Shown: positions 49,383 to 57,611 of the stretch, piece after piece
Position numbering within the stretch: the first letter of the stretch is position 1
How the letters are laid out: each line of letters starts with the position of its first letter
Source: Microbispora corallina
Lineage (GTDB): Bacteria; Actinomycetota; Actinomycetes; Streptosporangiales; Streptosporangiaceae
DNA length: 64,000 nucleotides
Reading direction: 5' to 3'
Assembly (NCBI RefSeq): GCF_016863035.1
Contig: NZ_BOOC01000007.1
Span: 62,001-126,000 of the forward strand
Notes under the pieces: generated by a model
Told to the model about the DNA's origin: nothing
Seen by the model: the letters and a program-made list of their open reading frames with translations, nothing else
The model's database searches: none
Translations under genes and position numbers: made by a program

Positions 49383-50457
49383 CGGGCTCGGGCACCGCCG
49401 TCCGCACGTCGCCGGTCTCCGTACCGGGGGCCACGAGCACGGGCCGCTCGACCAGCGAGACCCGCACCTTGGTGCCGGGCGCCAGCCGCAGCGCGTCGTG
49501 ACCGGGCACGTCGGCCAGCGCCTCGGTGCCGTCGGCCAGCTGCACGCGCAGCCGCGCGGTCGAGCCGCGGAACGACGAGACCATGACGAGGGCGCCGCCG
49601 TCGCTCTCCGGCGTGACCAGCACGGTCTCCGGCCGCACCAGGACCTCGACCCGCTCGGCGGACGGCGCGGGGCCGTCGATCGGCAGGCTCTGCCCGAGCA
49701 CCTCGACGCGGTCGCCCACGACGGTGCCGGGCAGGTGGTTCATGGTCCCCACGAACTCGGCCACGAACGGGGTCGCCGGCCGGTCGTACAGGGTGGCCGG
49801 GTCGGCGACCTGCTCCAGGTGGCCGTCGCGCAGGACGGCGACCCGGTCGGCCATCGACAGGGCCTCCTCCTGGTCGTGCGTGACGAAGATCGTCGTGATG
49901 CCGAGCGAGAGCTGCAGCCGCCGGATCTCCTCCCGGAGGGTGACCCGGACCTTGGCGTCCAGCGCCGACAGCGGCTCGTCGAGCAGCAGGACGCGGGGCT
50001 CCAGGGCGATGGCGCGGGCCAGCGCGACCCGCTGCTGCTGCCCGCCGGACAGCTGGTGGGGGTAGCGGCCCCCGATGTGCGGGAGCCCGATCAGCTCCAG
50101 CAGCTCCTGCGCCCGCTCGTGCCGCCGGGCGGCCGGGACCTTGCGGACCCGCATGCCGAAGGAGATGTTGTCGCGGACGTTCAGGTTCGGGAACAGGCTG
50201 TAGGACTGGAAGACCATCCCGGCGTCGCGGCGGTTGGCCGGCACCCGGGTGACGTCCTTGTCGTCGACCAGGACCTGGCCCTCGTCCGGGTGCTCGAAGC
50301 CGGCCAGGCAGCGCAGCGCGGTGGTCTTGCCGCAGCCCGAGGGTCCGAGCAGGGCGATCAGCTCGCCCGGCTCGACCGTCAGGTTGAGGTTGTCGAGCGC
50401 GACCGTCGCGCCGAACCGGCGCCGCAGCCCGCGGAACTCGACCCGGGCCCCGTTCAT
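49372..50457 (-). CDS. ABC importer ATP-binding protein (PotA/FbpC-like)
   Basis: A 361-aa ATPase: Walker A LLGPSGCGKTTALR, Q-loop GMVFQSYSLFPNLNV, signature LSGGQQQRVALARA, Walker B VLLLDEPLSALD, His switch THDQEEAL, and a C-terminal TOBE regulatory domain (LVRPETVLV). ATG 50457 overlaps the permease TGA. Closest in type to spermidine/putrescine, ferric iron and 2-aminoethylphosphonate importers. Confidence 0.93.
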   Translation of the reverse strand: MNGARVEFRGLRRRFGATVALDNLNLTVEPGELIALLGPSGCGKTTALRCLAGFEHPDEGQVLVDDKDVTRVPANRRDAGMVFQSYSLFPNLNVRDNISFGMRVRKVPAARRHERAQELLELIGLPHIGGRYPHQLSGGQQQRVALARAIALEPRVLLLDEPLSALDAKVRVTLREEIRRLQLSLGITTIFVTHDQEEALSMADRVAVLRDGHLEQVADPATLYDRPATPFVAEFVGTMNHLPGTVVGDRVEVLGQSLPIDGPAPSAERVEVLVRPETVLVTPESDGGALVMVSSFRGSTARLRVQLADGTEALADVPGHDALRLAPGTKVRVSLVERPVLVAPGTETGDVRTAVPEPDVV

Positions 50458-51323
50458 GAACCACTCCTTTGCCTCGCACCGGCGGAGGACAGGACGAGCA
50501 GCAGCAGCCAGGTGATCAGCAGGCTGAACACCGAGACGGCCACGGACACCTGGGCCTGCGAGCCGGAGATCGTGTAGATCCAGACGGGGAAGGTCTGGAA
50601 GCTGAGCAGCTGGGCGATCGTGAACTCGCCGAGCACCAGGGCCAGCGTGAGGAAGCCGGCGCTGGCCAGACCGGACCGGAGGTTCGGGATGATCACGCGG
50701 AAGACCACGTGCGGCCACGACGCCCCGAGGTTGCGGGCCGCCTCCGACAGCGTGCGCACGTCGATCGCGCCGAGCCCGGCGTCCAGCGACCGGTACACGA
50801 ACGGCAGGGCCAGCACCACGTACGCGAGTACGAGCACGACGGGGAAGTCGGGGTTCTGCACCGCGATGATCGTCTGGTAGAACGGCGTGCTCGCCAGGTA
50901 GTCGGGACCCCAGCGGAGCACCGTGCTGATCCCGGCCACGAACGTGATCGGCGGCACGACCAGCGGGAGCGTGCACACCACCTCGAGGACCGTGCGCAGG
51001 CGCGGCGCGCTGAGCCGTACGGCGATCATCGCGGGCAGCGTCAGCAGCAGGACCAGCGCGATCGTGACCACGCCGAGCCCGAGCGACAGCAGCAGGCTCC
51101 GGCCGAAGCCCTCGGCCGAGAAGATCTGCCCGTACGCGTCGAGCGTGAATCCCTCGCTCGGGTCGTCCACCGTGAAGACGAACGACGCGAGCAGCGGCAC
51201 CAGGAAGTAGAGCGCCGCGACGACGAGGACGGCCCCCCGCCACACCCTGGGCCTGCGCGGCCGGCCCTTCGCCGCCGCGGGCGGCGTCGCGGCCGGGGCG
51301 ACCTGCGGGGTCACCGTAGCCAT
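50454..51323 (-). CDS. ABC importer permease, PotC/PhnV-like
   Basis: A 289-aa permease with six membrane helices after a Pro/Ala-rich cytoplasmic tail. EAA motif LSEAARNLGASWPHVVFRVI. Overlaps its partner permease by 13 bases and the ATPase by four, so all are in one operon. ATG 51323 is within the longer open frame and begins the recognisable protein. Confidence 0.92.
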   Translation of the reverse strand: MATVTPQVAPAATPPAAAKGRPRRPRVWRGAVLVVAALYFLVPLLASFVFTVDDPSEGFTLDAYGQIFSAEGFGRSLLLSLGLGVVTIALVLLLTLPAMIAVRLSAPRLRTVLEVVCTLPLVVPPITFVAGISTVLRWGPDYLASTPFYQTIIAVQNPDFPVVLVLAYVVLALPFVYRSLDAGLGAIDVRTLSEAARNLGASWPHVVFRVIIPNLRSGLASAGFLTLALVLGEFTIAQLLSFQTFPVWIYTISGSQAQVSVAVSVFSLLITWLLLLVLSSAGARQRSGS

Positions 51324-52147
51324 CGGGCACTCCTCTTCTGGAGCGGAAGGTAGATCGCCATGACCACGCCGGCGATGACGATCATGTCGAGGCTGAGGGC
51401 GAGGGCCACGTTCTCGTGGCCGATGAGCACGTTGCCGCTCAGCGCCGCGTCGATCTGCAGGGTGACCAGCGGGACCGAGCCGCCGACCATCGCCTTGGCG
51501 GTCGCGTAGGCCGCGAACGAGCCGCCGAACAGCAGCACGAACCCGCCCAGCAGCGTCGGGCCCAGCACCGGGATGCCGACCCACCGCCAGAACTGCCAGG
51601 TGTTGGCGCCGTTGTTCTGCGCCGCCTCCCGCCACTGGGGCTTCAGCCCGTCGAGCGCGGGCACGACCGTCAGCACCATCAACGGGATGGAGAAGTAGAG
51701 GTAGACCAGGGTGAGACCCCAGAAGTTGTAGAGGTTCCACCCGTGGTCGGACAGGCCGAGCGCCTGGGTGACCACACCCGAGTTGCCCAGCGTGGCGATC
51801 CAGGCGAACGCCAGCGGCACGCCGCCGAAGTTCGCCAGGACGCCCGAGGCCGTCAGCACGGCCTCCCGCAGGGCCCGGAACCGCGACGTCACGACGGCCT
51901 GGGCGAGGAACGTGCCGAGCACGGCCCCCACCACGGCGACCACCGTGGAGATCTTCACGCTGCCGAGCAGGGCCGTGAGGTACGCCCCCTGGAGGGACTC
52001 GGTGAGGTTCGCCGCGCTCACCGAGCCGTCGCGGGTGAACGTGCCGCCGAGGAGGACCAGCAGCGGCACGCCGAAGATCAGGGCGATGAAGGCCAGCAGC
52101 GGGACGGCCGCGAGCCAGCCTTTCGATCGCGTACGGTTACCGGTCAC
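51311..52147 (-). CDS. ABC importer permease, PotB/PhnU-like
   Basis: A 278-aa permease beginning at GTG 52147, four bases after the binding-protein stop. First helix WLAAVPLLAFIALIFGVPLL; EAA-type loop WREAAQNNGANTWQFWRWV. Forms the heterodimeric channel with the following permease. Confidence 0.92.
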   Translation of the reverse strand: MTGNRTRSKGWLAAVPLLAFIALIFGVPLLVLLGGTFTRDGSVSAANLTESLQGAYLTALLGSVKISTVVAVVGAVLGTFLAQAVVTSRFRALREAVLTASGVLANFGGVPLAFAWIATLGNSGVVTQALGLSDHGWNLYNFWGLTLVYLYFSIPLMVLTVVPALDGLKPQWREAAQNNGANTWQFWRWVGIPVLGPTLLGGFVLLFGGSFAAYATAKAMVGGSVPLVTLQIDAALSGNVLIGHENVALALSLDMIVIAGVVMAIYLPLQKRSARWLR

Positions 52148-52151
52148 CGGG

Positions 52152-53303
52152 TCAGCCCGCGACCGCCGCGCCCCAGCCGCTCGCCAGGACCTGCTTGGCC
52201 TTGTCGACCTGCTCGGGCGTCGGGAAGGTGGGGTCGCCGTCGACCTTGGGAAGCTGGGCCACCAGGGCGGCGTCCGCGGTGCCGTCCTGCTGCATCGCCG
52301 GCAGCAGCACCGGGCGGGCGTAGCCCTTCAGCCACAGGTTCTGGCCCTCGGCGCTGTAGAGGAACTCCTGCCACAGGCGGGCGGCCGCCGGGTGCGGGGC
52401 GTACTTGCTGACGGCCTGGGAGTAGAAGTTCGCGTACTTGCCGTCGCCGGGGATGGCGACCTTCCAGTCCACGCCCTTGCTGGAGAACTCCTTGGCGTAG
52501 CTGGCCTGGAGGTAGTCCCAGTCGATCGTGATGGGCGTCTCGCCCTTCTCGACCGTGGCCGGGGTGGCCTCGACCGGGGTGAAGTTGCCGTTCTCCTTCA
52601 TCTTCTTGAAGAAGTCGATGCCGGGCTGGATGTCGTCGAAGGAGCCCTGGTTGGCCAGCGAGGCGGCGTAGACGCCGGCGAAGGCGGCGCCGGCCTTGGT
52701 CGGGTCGCCGTTCAGCGCGACCTTGCCCTTGTACTCCGGCTTCAGCAGGTCCGCGAAGGACTGCGGGCACTCCTTGACGCGCTTGGCGTCGCAGCCGATC
52801 GAGATGTAGCCGCCGTAGTCGTAGTACCAGGCGCCGTTCGCGTCCTTCTGGCCGTCCGGGATCTTGTCCCAGCTCTGCACCTTGTACGGGGCGAACAGGC
52901 CCTCCTGGGCGCCGCTCAGGGCGAAGGCGCTGCCGAGGTCGAGGACGTCGGGGGCGCGGTCCTGGCCCTTCAGGGTCTTGACCGCGTTGATCTCGTCCTG
53001 GCTGGAGCCGTCGGGGTTGTCGCTGTTGATCTTGATGCCGTACTTCGCGGTGAACGCGCTGATGAGCTCGCCGTAGTTCGCCCAGTCCGGGGGCAGCGCG
53101 ATGACGTTGAGCTGTCCCTCCTTCTTGGCGGCCTCGACCAGCTTGTCCAGGCCGCCGAGGTCCTGGGCGGAGGTGGCCGTGGCGGCCTTGGAGCCGCCCG
53201 AGCCCGAGGCCGCGGTGTCGGTCTTGGGGGCCGCGCCGCACGCGGCGATGATCGAGGTCGTTATGGTGAGCGCGGCCACCAGGCCGACGGTACGTGTGGA
53301 CAA
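52152..53303 (-). CDS. Binding lipoprotein of PotD/PhnS/iron-type ABC importer
   Basis: A 383-aa lipoprotein with lipobox IAAC (about residues 18-21) and a Ser/Gly/Ala tether. The mature protein has LVEAAKKEGQLNVIALPPDW, DVLDLGSAFALSG, WYYDYGGYISIGCDAK and WQEFLYSAEGQNLWLKG, the pattern of type 2 binding proteins for polyamines, iron or 2-aminoethylphosphonate. TTG 53303 is the start, with GGGAGGG four bases upstream and no ATG or GTG alternative. First gene of the operon; divergent from a GntR/UTRA regulator. Confidence 0.9.
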   Translation of the reverse strand: MSTRTVGLVAALTITTSIIAACGAAPKTDTAASGSGGSKAATATSAQDLGGLDKLVEAAKKEGQLNVIALPPDWANYGELISAFTAKYGIKINSDNPDGSSQDEINAVKTLKGQDRAPDVLDLGSAFALSGAQEGLFAPYKVQSWDKIPDGQKDANGAWYYDYGGYISIGCDAKRVKECPQSFADLLKPEYKGKVALNGDPTKAGAAFAGVYAASLANQGSFDDIQPGIDFFKKMKENGNFTPVEATPATVEKGETPITIDWDYLQASYAKEFSSKGVDWKVAIPGDGKYANFYSQAVSKYAPHPAAARLWQEFLYSAEGQNLWLKGYARPVLLPAMQQDGTADAALVAQLPKVDGDPTFPTPEQVDKAKQVLASGWGAAVAG

Positions 53304-53343
53304 GGGTCCCTCCCACTGATTGTGTGGCTTGAACTTAAGCGAA

Positions 53344-53357
53344 CTTGTACAAACAAG
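53344..53357. promoter_or_regulatory. GntR operator candidate
   Basis: CTTGT-ACAA-ACAAG forms 5-bp inverted arms and contains the perfect 8-bp palindrome TTGTACAA (53345-53352). It lies 41 bases from the binding-protein start and 53 from the GntR start, in the divergent region. Confidence 0.6.
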
Positions 53358-53409
53358 CCAGACCTAGTAAGTCGCATATCGATGTCGGAAGAGTGAACGG
53401 GAAGGGTCC

Positions 53410-54153
53410 ATGACGATGGCGCGCTACGAACAGATCGCGGGAGACCTGCGGGAGGCGATCCTGCGGGGGGAGTACCCGATCGGCGCGCAGCTGCCCTCCG
53501 AGGCCGAGCTGGCCACACGTTACGAGGCCGCCCGTGGCACGATACGCCAGGCGGTCGCCCTGCTCGCCTCCGAGGGGCTCGTCGGATCCCGCCAGGGCGC
53601 GAGGCGCATCGTGCTCGGCGGCGAGCGCAGCCAGAGCTTCGCCGAGTTGCACAGCTTCGCGCAGTGGGCGCGTTCCATGGGCTACCGCGCCAGCGGGACC
53701 GTGCTGGCGTCCCGCCGCCGTCCCTGCTCCCCCTCCGAGGCCGTACGGCTGTCGGTCGAGCCGGGGGACGAGGTGCTCACCGTGCTGCGCCTGCGGCGGC
53801 TCGACGGCGAGCCCGTCCTGGTCGAGCGGACCGTCTACGCCGGCTGGATCGCCCCCGCCGTGGAGAAGCTCGACCCGGCGTGCGAGTCGGTCACCCAGGA
53901 GCTCTACGAGGCGGTCGGCCTCGTCTTCGCCTACGGCGAGCACCTGATCGACGCGGTCGCGGCCGGGGCCGAGGACGCCCGCCTGCTCGGCGTCCGGCGC
54001 GGCAGCCCCCTGCTGCGCCAGCGGCGCACCACCACCAGCCAGGAGGGCCGCCCGGTGGAGTGCTCCGACGACCGCTACCGCGCCGGCAGCGTCGTGTTCA
54101 GCATCCGCAACTCGACCTCCGCCAACCCCCTCGTCCGGCGCGCGGGCGACTGA
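53410..54153 (+). CDS. GntR-family regulator with UTRA domain (HutC type)
   Basis: A 247-aa regulator: winged helix (YEQIAGDLREAILRGEYPIG, LPSEAELATRYEAARGTIRQ) and a C-terminal UTRA ligand domain (ASGTVLASRRRPCSP, LVERTVYAGWIAP). ATG 53410 has GGAAGGG upstream. Divergent from the importer operon, which it likely represses until the imported small molecule or its phosphorylated form binds. Confidence 0.92.
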   Translation: MTMARYEQIAGDLREAILRGEYPIGAQLPSEAELATRYEAARGTIRQAVALLASEGLVGSRQGARRIVLGGERSQSFAELHSFAQWARSMGYRASGTVLASRRRPCSPSEAVRLSVEPGDEVLTVLRLRRLDGEPVLVERTVYAGWIAPAVEKLDPACESVTQELYEAVGLVFAYGEHLIDAVAAGAEDARLLGVRRGSPLLRQRRTTTSQEGRPVECSDDRYRAGSVVFSIRNSTSANPLVRRAGD

Positions 54154-54165
54154 CCGCTCCCCGGG

Positions 54166-55923
54166 TCAGGGGCCGGCGGGCACCGCTCCCACGCTGCCGC
54201 CCCGTTCCGGCAGCCGGTGGACGAGCTCGGCGTACCGCCCGCCCTTGGCGAGCAGCTCCTCGTGCCGGCCCTGCTCCACCAGCCGCCCCTCGTGGAGGAC
54301 GAAGATGACGTCGGCCGCGCGCACCGTGTCCGGTCGATGGGTGACCACGAGGGTCGTCCGGCCCGGCAGGAGCGGCGTCAACGCCTCCTGGACCTGCCGC
54401 TCGCTCTCGGCGTCGAGGGCGGAGGTGGCCTCGTCGAGGATGAGGACGGGCGGGTCGTTCAGGATCGCCCGCGCGATGGCGAGCCGCTGCTTTTCGCCTC
54501 CGGACAGGCGCGAGCCCCGCTCGCCCACCATCGAGTCGTAGCCGTCCGGCAGCCGGACCACGCGGTCGTGGATCCGCGCCGCCCGGCAGGCGGCCTCGAG
54601 CTCGCCCGCCGTGGCCGCCGCCTTCGCGTACCGGAGATTGTCGGCGACCGTCGCGTGGAACAGGACCGGCTCCTGGGTCACGACTCCGAACAGCGCCGCC
54701 AGCGAGTCACGCGTCAGGCGGCGGACGTCGACCCCGTCCAGGGTGACCACACCCTCGTCCGGGTCGTGCAGGCGCATGACGAGATGCGCCAGCGTGGTCT
54801 TGCCCGACCCGCTTTCCCCGACGACCGCGGCGAACTGGCCCGGCCGGATCCGCAGCGTCACGTCCCGCAGGACGGCGTGCCCGCCGTACCGGAAGGTGAC
54901 GCCGGTCAGCGCGATCTCGCCGCGGACCGCGTCGCGGCGCGCGGCGACCGCCCCCGGCCCGTCCACGACGGACGGCCGCCGGTCGAGGTACTCGAAGATC
55001 CGCTCGAACACCGCCGTCGCGGCGCGGAACTGGACCGCCACCTGCATGAGCTGGCCTGCCGGGAGGAACAGGCGCGCCTGGAGCGAGGTGAAGGCCAGCA
55101 GCGTCCCCGGTGTGGGAGGCCGCCCCAGCCCCGCGGCGAGGTAGACCACGGCGGGCGCGACGAGGAAGAGGGCCTGCAGCGCCGCGCCGAGCGCCTGCGC
55201 CCCCACGGCGGCGCGGACCTGCAGCCCCGCCAGCCGGCGGCTCTCGTCCCCGAACCGCCGCACGCCGTGGTCCTGACGGCCGAAGACCCGGGCGAGCAGG
55301 ATCCCCGAGACCGACAGCGTCTCCTCGGCGATCACGTTCATCTCGGCGCGGGACCGCTGGACGGCGGCGACGACCCGGCGCTGGTGCGTCGCCACCCGCG
55401 CGGTCAGCCACGCCGCGGCGGGCAGCAGGCAGATCGAGACCAGCGCGAGCCGCCACGACAGGGCGACCAGGCACGCCGTGGTGGCGAGGCAGGTCACGAC
55501 GTTGGCGAGCATCGCGGGCACGGTCGCGCCGGCCACGCTCTGCACCTCGGCCACGTCGCCGATGACGCGGGCCTGGATCTCCCCGGTGCGGGTGCCGGTG
55601 AAGAAGGTGAGCGGCAGCCGCTGCAGGTGCGCGTACAGGTCCGTCCGCAGCCGCTCCAGCACGTCCTGGCCCATCCGGCTGGACAGGTGGGCCTGCAGCA
55701 CGCCGATCCCGCCGGCCGCCGCGGCGGCCGCGGCCGTCGCTCCGAGCAGGGCCGCGAGCAGCCCGGCCCGCGGCCCGCCGGGCGCCAGCAGGCCCTGGTC
55801 CACCATGGCCCGGGTCAGGAAGGGGACCGCCGTGCCGAGGCCGGCCGACAGCCCGATCAGGCCGGTGATCAGGAGCACCCGCCCGGCGTACGGCCGGAAG
55901 AGCGACAGCACCCTCCGGTTCAT
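54166..55923 (-). CDS. ABC exporter (fused permease-ATPase) of graspetide cluster
   Basis: A 585-aa half-transporter: six membrane helices in residues 1-310 (RVLLITGLIGLSAGLGTAVP first), then an ATPase with Walker A GESGSGKTTLA, signature RLSGGEKQRLAIARA and Walker B VLILDEATSALD. ATG 55923 overlaps the ATP-grasp TGA (ATGA), indicating coupling. It has no N-terminal C39 peptidase, so it would export a modified peptide without cutting the leader. The dedicated position makes it the probable exporter of the modified peptide; a general MsbA/LmrA-type lipid or drug exporter is the alternative. Confidence 0.9.
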   Translation of the reverse strand: MNRRVLSLFRPYAGRVLLITGLIGLSAGLGTAVPFLTRAMVDQGLLAPGGPRAGLLAALLGATAAAAAAAGGIGVLQAHLSSRMGQDVLERLRTDLYAHLQRLPLTFFTGTRTGEIQARVIGDVAEVQSVAGATVPAMLANVVTCLATTACLVALSWRLALVSICLLPAAAWLTARVATHQRRVVAAVQRSRAEMNVIAEETLSVSGILLARVFGRQDHGVRRFGDESRRLAGLQVRAAVGAQALGAALQALFLVAPAVVYLAAGLGRPPTPGTLLAFTSLQARLFLPAGQLMQVAVQFRAATAVFERIFEYLDRRPSVVDGPGAVAARRDAVRGEIALTGVTFRYGGHAVLRDVTLRIRPGQFAAVVGESGSGKTTLAHLVMRLHDPDEGVVTLDGVDVRRLTRDSLAALFGVVTQEPVLFHATVADNLRYAKAAATAGELEAACRAARIHDRVVRLPDGYDSMVGERGSRLSGGEKQRLAIARAILNDPPVLILDEATSALDAESERQVQEALTPLLPGRTTLVVTHRPDTVRAADVIFVLHEGRLVEQGRHEELLAKGGRYAELVHRLPERGGSVGAVPAGP

Positions 55924-56861
55924 CCGGCGGCTTCGCCGTAGAGGAAGTCGCAGAACGCCTCGATCAGCGGCAGCCCCGTCATGCCTTCGACGAAGAGCCA
56001 CTGGCCCTGCGGGTTGAGCTCCAGCCAGACGTACTCGCCCTCGTCCGTGAGCTTGAGGTCGAAGATCCCCATCCTCAGGTTCAGCCGCCGCAGGATCGTC
56101 CGGAGGTCGTCCTCGACACGGTCGGGCAACCGGTGCTCCTCCGCCGGGATGTCGAGGTTCGGCCGCCAGTCCAGGTCGTCGGACTCCAGGAGCGCGGCCA
56201 GCACCCGGTCCCCGAAGACCTGGGCGCGGACGTGCCGCCGTCCGGGGACGAACTCCTGGTAGATGGCCGGGCACAGGCGGATGGACGCGTCGCCGGCGAG
56301 CAGTTCCTCGCTCACCGTCGCCGTGGCGACCGGAGCCCGCATCACCCCGTGGACGGCCTTGACGACCGCTCCCGGATGGGCGGCGCAGAACTCGCGCACC
56401 CGCTCCGGCGACTGGCTGACCAGCGTCCGCGGGATCCGCACCCCGAGATCGTGGGCCGCGCGGAGCTGGACGATCTTGTTCTGCGCGTCCCAGAACGACG
56501 CGGGGTGGTCGACCCACCGGCCCCTGAACTCGGACAGCAGCATGCCCAGCGCGGCGGTGGCGGTGTCGACGTCGATGAGCTCACGGTCGACGGGGTCGGT
56601 CACCTCCGGATTGGCCGAGGTGCGGGGGTTGCCGAGCCGCCGGAACCAGATGAGGTCGGCGGTGCCGAGATCCACGGCCGTCCCGTCGGCGGCGGGGAAC
56701 ACGGGGCGGACGAGCCCCTGGGGAGACCAGCTGAGACCGGGCTCGCGGCCGAAGCGGTCGCTCTCGAAGATGTGGACGGTCGCCGGGTGACGGCGCTCGA
56801 GCTCCGCCTTCACGGCGTGGGCGTGCAGGTCGCGCTCATGCGTGACGACGCCGATGCGCAC
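55920..56861 (-). CDS. MvdC/MvdD-like ATP-grasp ligase (graspetide synthetase)
   Basis: A 313-aa ATP-grasp enzyme. The N-terminal pre-ATP-grasp domain (VVTHERDLHAHAVKAEL, ADLIWFRRLGNPRTS, VDHPASFWDAQNKIVQLRAA) and the catalytic part (AVVKAVHG, YQEFVPGRRHVRAQVFGDRV, FDLKLTDEGEYVWLELNPQG, WLFVEGMTGLPLIEAF) match microviridin/graspetide ligases, which phosphorylate Asp or Glu side chains and join them to Ser/Thr or Lys to form macrocyclic esters or amides. Metal ligands Asp in FDLKL and Glu and Asn in LELNP are intact. GTG 56861 is preferred because AGGAG lies six bases upstream; ATG 56882 and GTG 56900 are alternatives. It follows the precursor gene directly and overlaps the exporter. Confidence 0.88.
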   Translation of the reverse strand: MRIGVVTHERDLHAHAVKAELERRHPATVHIFESDRFGREPGLSWSPQGLVRPVFPAADGTAVDLGTADLIWFRRLGNPRTSANPEVTDPVDRELIDVDTATAALGMLLSEFRGRWVDHPASFWDAQNKIVQLRAAHDLGVRIPRTLVSQSPERVREFCAAHPGAVVKAVHGVMRAPVATATVSEELLAGDASIRLCPAIYQEFVPGRRHVRAQVFGDRVLAALLESDDLDWRPNLDIPAEEHRLPDRVEDDLRTILRRLNLRMGIFDLKLTDEGEYVWLELNPQGQWLFVEGMTGLPLIEAFCDFLYGEAAG

Positions 56862-56899
56862 GGCCTTCTCCTGGACACGCATGAGCGCGACCCCCCTCA

Positions 56900-57124
56900 C
56901 TAGCCTCGGGCCGGCATGTAGTCGCAGTCGTCCCAGCCGTCACCCGAGCCGCTGATGGTCTCGTCCGGGTGCAGGTCGGGGCACGCCTCGATGTCGTACG
57001 CGCGGTCAAGCGCGAGCCGCTCGATCAGGTCGCGCTCCCACCGGGCGAGAGCCGGGGCCGGGGCCGGCCTCATCCGCTCCCGGCCCACGAAGATCGCGGG
57101 CCGTACCTGCGTGTCAACCGCCAT
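56900..57124 (-). CDS. Graspetide precursor peptide
   Basis: A 74-aa peptide, MAVDTQVRPAIFVGRER at the start, a helical leader ARWERDLIERLALDR (28-42), and an acidic C-terminus with hydroxyl donors Thr56, Ser58 and Ser60 followed by acceptors Asp62, Asp65, Asp66 and Asp68 in ISGSGDGWDDCDYMPARG. Donors before acceptors is the graspetide core rule. Cys48 and Cys67 could form a disulfide. ATG 57124 is preceded by GGAAGGG at 10 bases and GAGG at 2. The TAG stop abuts the ligase reading frame. Family not recognised; assigned as precursor from size, composition and position before the ligase. Confidence 0.78.
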   Translation of the reverse strand: MAVDTQVRPAIFVGRERMRPAPAPALARWERDLIERLALDRAYDIEACPDLHPDETISGSGDGWDDCDYMPARG

Positions 57125-57233
57125 CGCCTCATCCCTTCCGTACAGGCGGACGCGGGTTCGTCCGTCTGCCGGGATCGTCGCGGCACGCGGTTGTGAGTCG
57201 TTTGGAGGACGGTTGCGTCCGGATGGGACTGCG

Positions 57234-57247
57234 GAACTTGCGTTCGA
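57234..57247. promoter_or_regulatory. SOS (LexA) box 1
   Basis: GAAC-TTGC-GTTC followed by GA fits the actinobacterial LexA consensus CGAACNNNNGTTCG except for G in place of the first C. It lies in the divergent region between the graspetide precursor and the dnaE2 operon, 22 bp start to start from box 2. Confidence 0.75.
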
Positions 57248-57255
57248 GCTGCTGG

Positions 57256-57269
57256 GAACGTATGTTCGA
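57256..57269. promoter_or_regulatory. SOS (LexA) box 2
   Basis: GAAC-GTAT-GTTC followed by GA, same consensus and orientation as box 1. It lies 76 bases before the DUF6504 start. Tandem boxes two helical turns apart would bind LexA dimers on one face of the DNA. Confidence 0.8.
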
Positions 57270-57344
57270 AGTAGCGGCAATTCTGACCGAATTATCCGCC
57301 CGTCTTCCCCCGGGTGGCCACGCAGCCACAAGGGAGAAGGGGCC

Positions 57345-57611
57345 TTGAGCAGACTTTACGGCGAACCGATCGAGGTGTGGGTCCGGGACGGTCAGCCCGC
57401 TCAGTTCGTCTGGCGCGACCGCCTCTACGCCGTCCGCGAGGTGCAGGACCACTGGGTCGTCGCCCGCGAGTGGTGGAAGACCTCCGACGCCGATCCCGGT
57501 GAGCGGCGCTTCTGGCGCGTGGAGGCCGCCTCGGGCCGGCAGGTCGGCACGTACGAGCTGCGCTTCGACACGGCCGGCGACGGCTGGCTCCTGCTGAGGG
57601 CATGGGATTGA
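57345..57611 (+). CDS. DUF6504-type mutasome-associated small protein
   Basis: An 88-aa protein: MSRLYGEPIEVWVRDGQPAQ, FVWRDRLYAVREVQDHWVVA, REWWKTSD and YELRFDTAGDGWLLLRAWD. Small Trp-rich proteins of this type are encoded next to imuA/imuB or dnaE2 in actinobacteria. TTG 57345 is the start, with GGAGAAGGGG immediately upstream. Its TGA overlaps the ATG of a 27-aa frame, and the operon continues into dnaE2, so it probably serves in translesion synthesis. Confidence 0.85.
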   Translation: MSRLYGEPIEVWVRDGQPAQFVWRDRLYAVREVQDHWVVAREWWKTSDADPGERRFWRVEAASGRQVGTYELRFDTAGDGWLLLRAWD

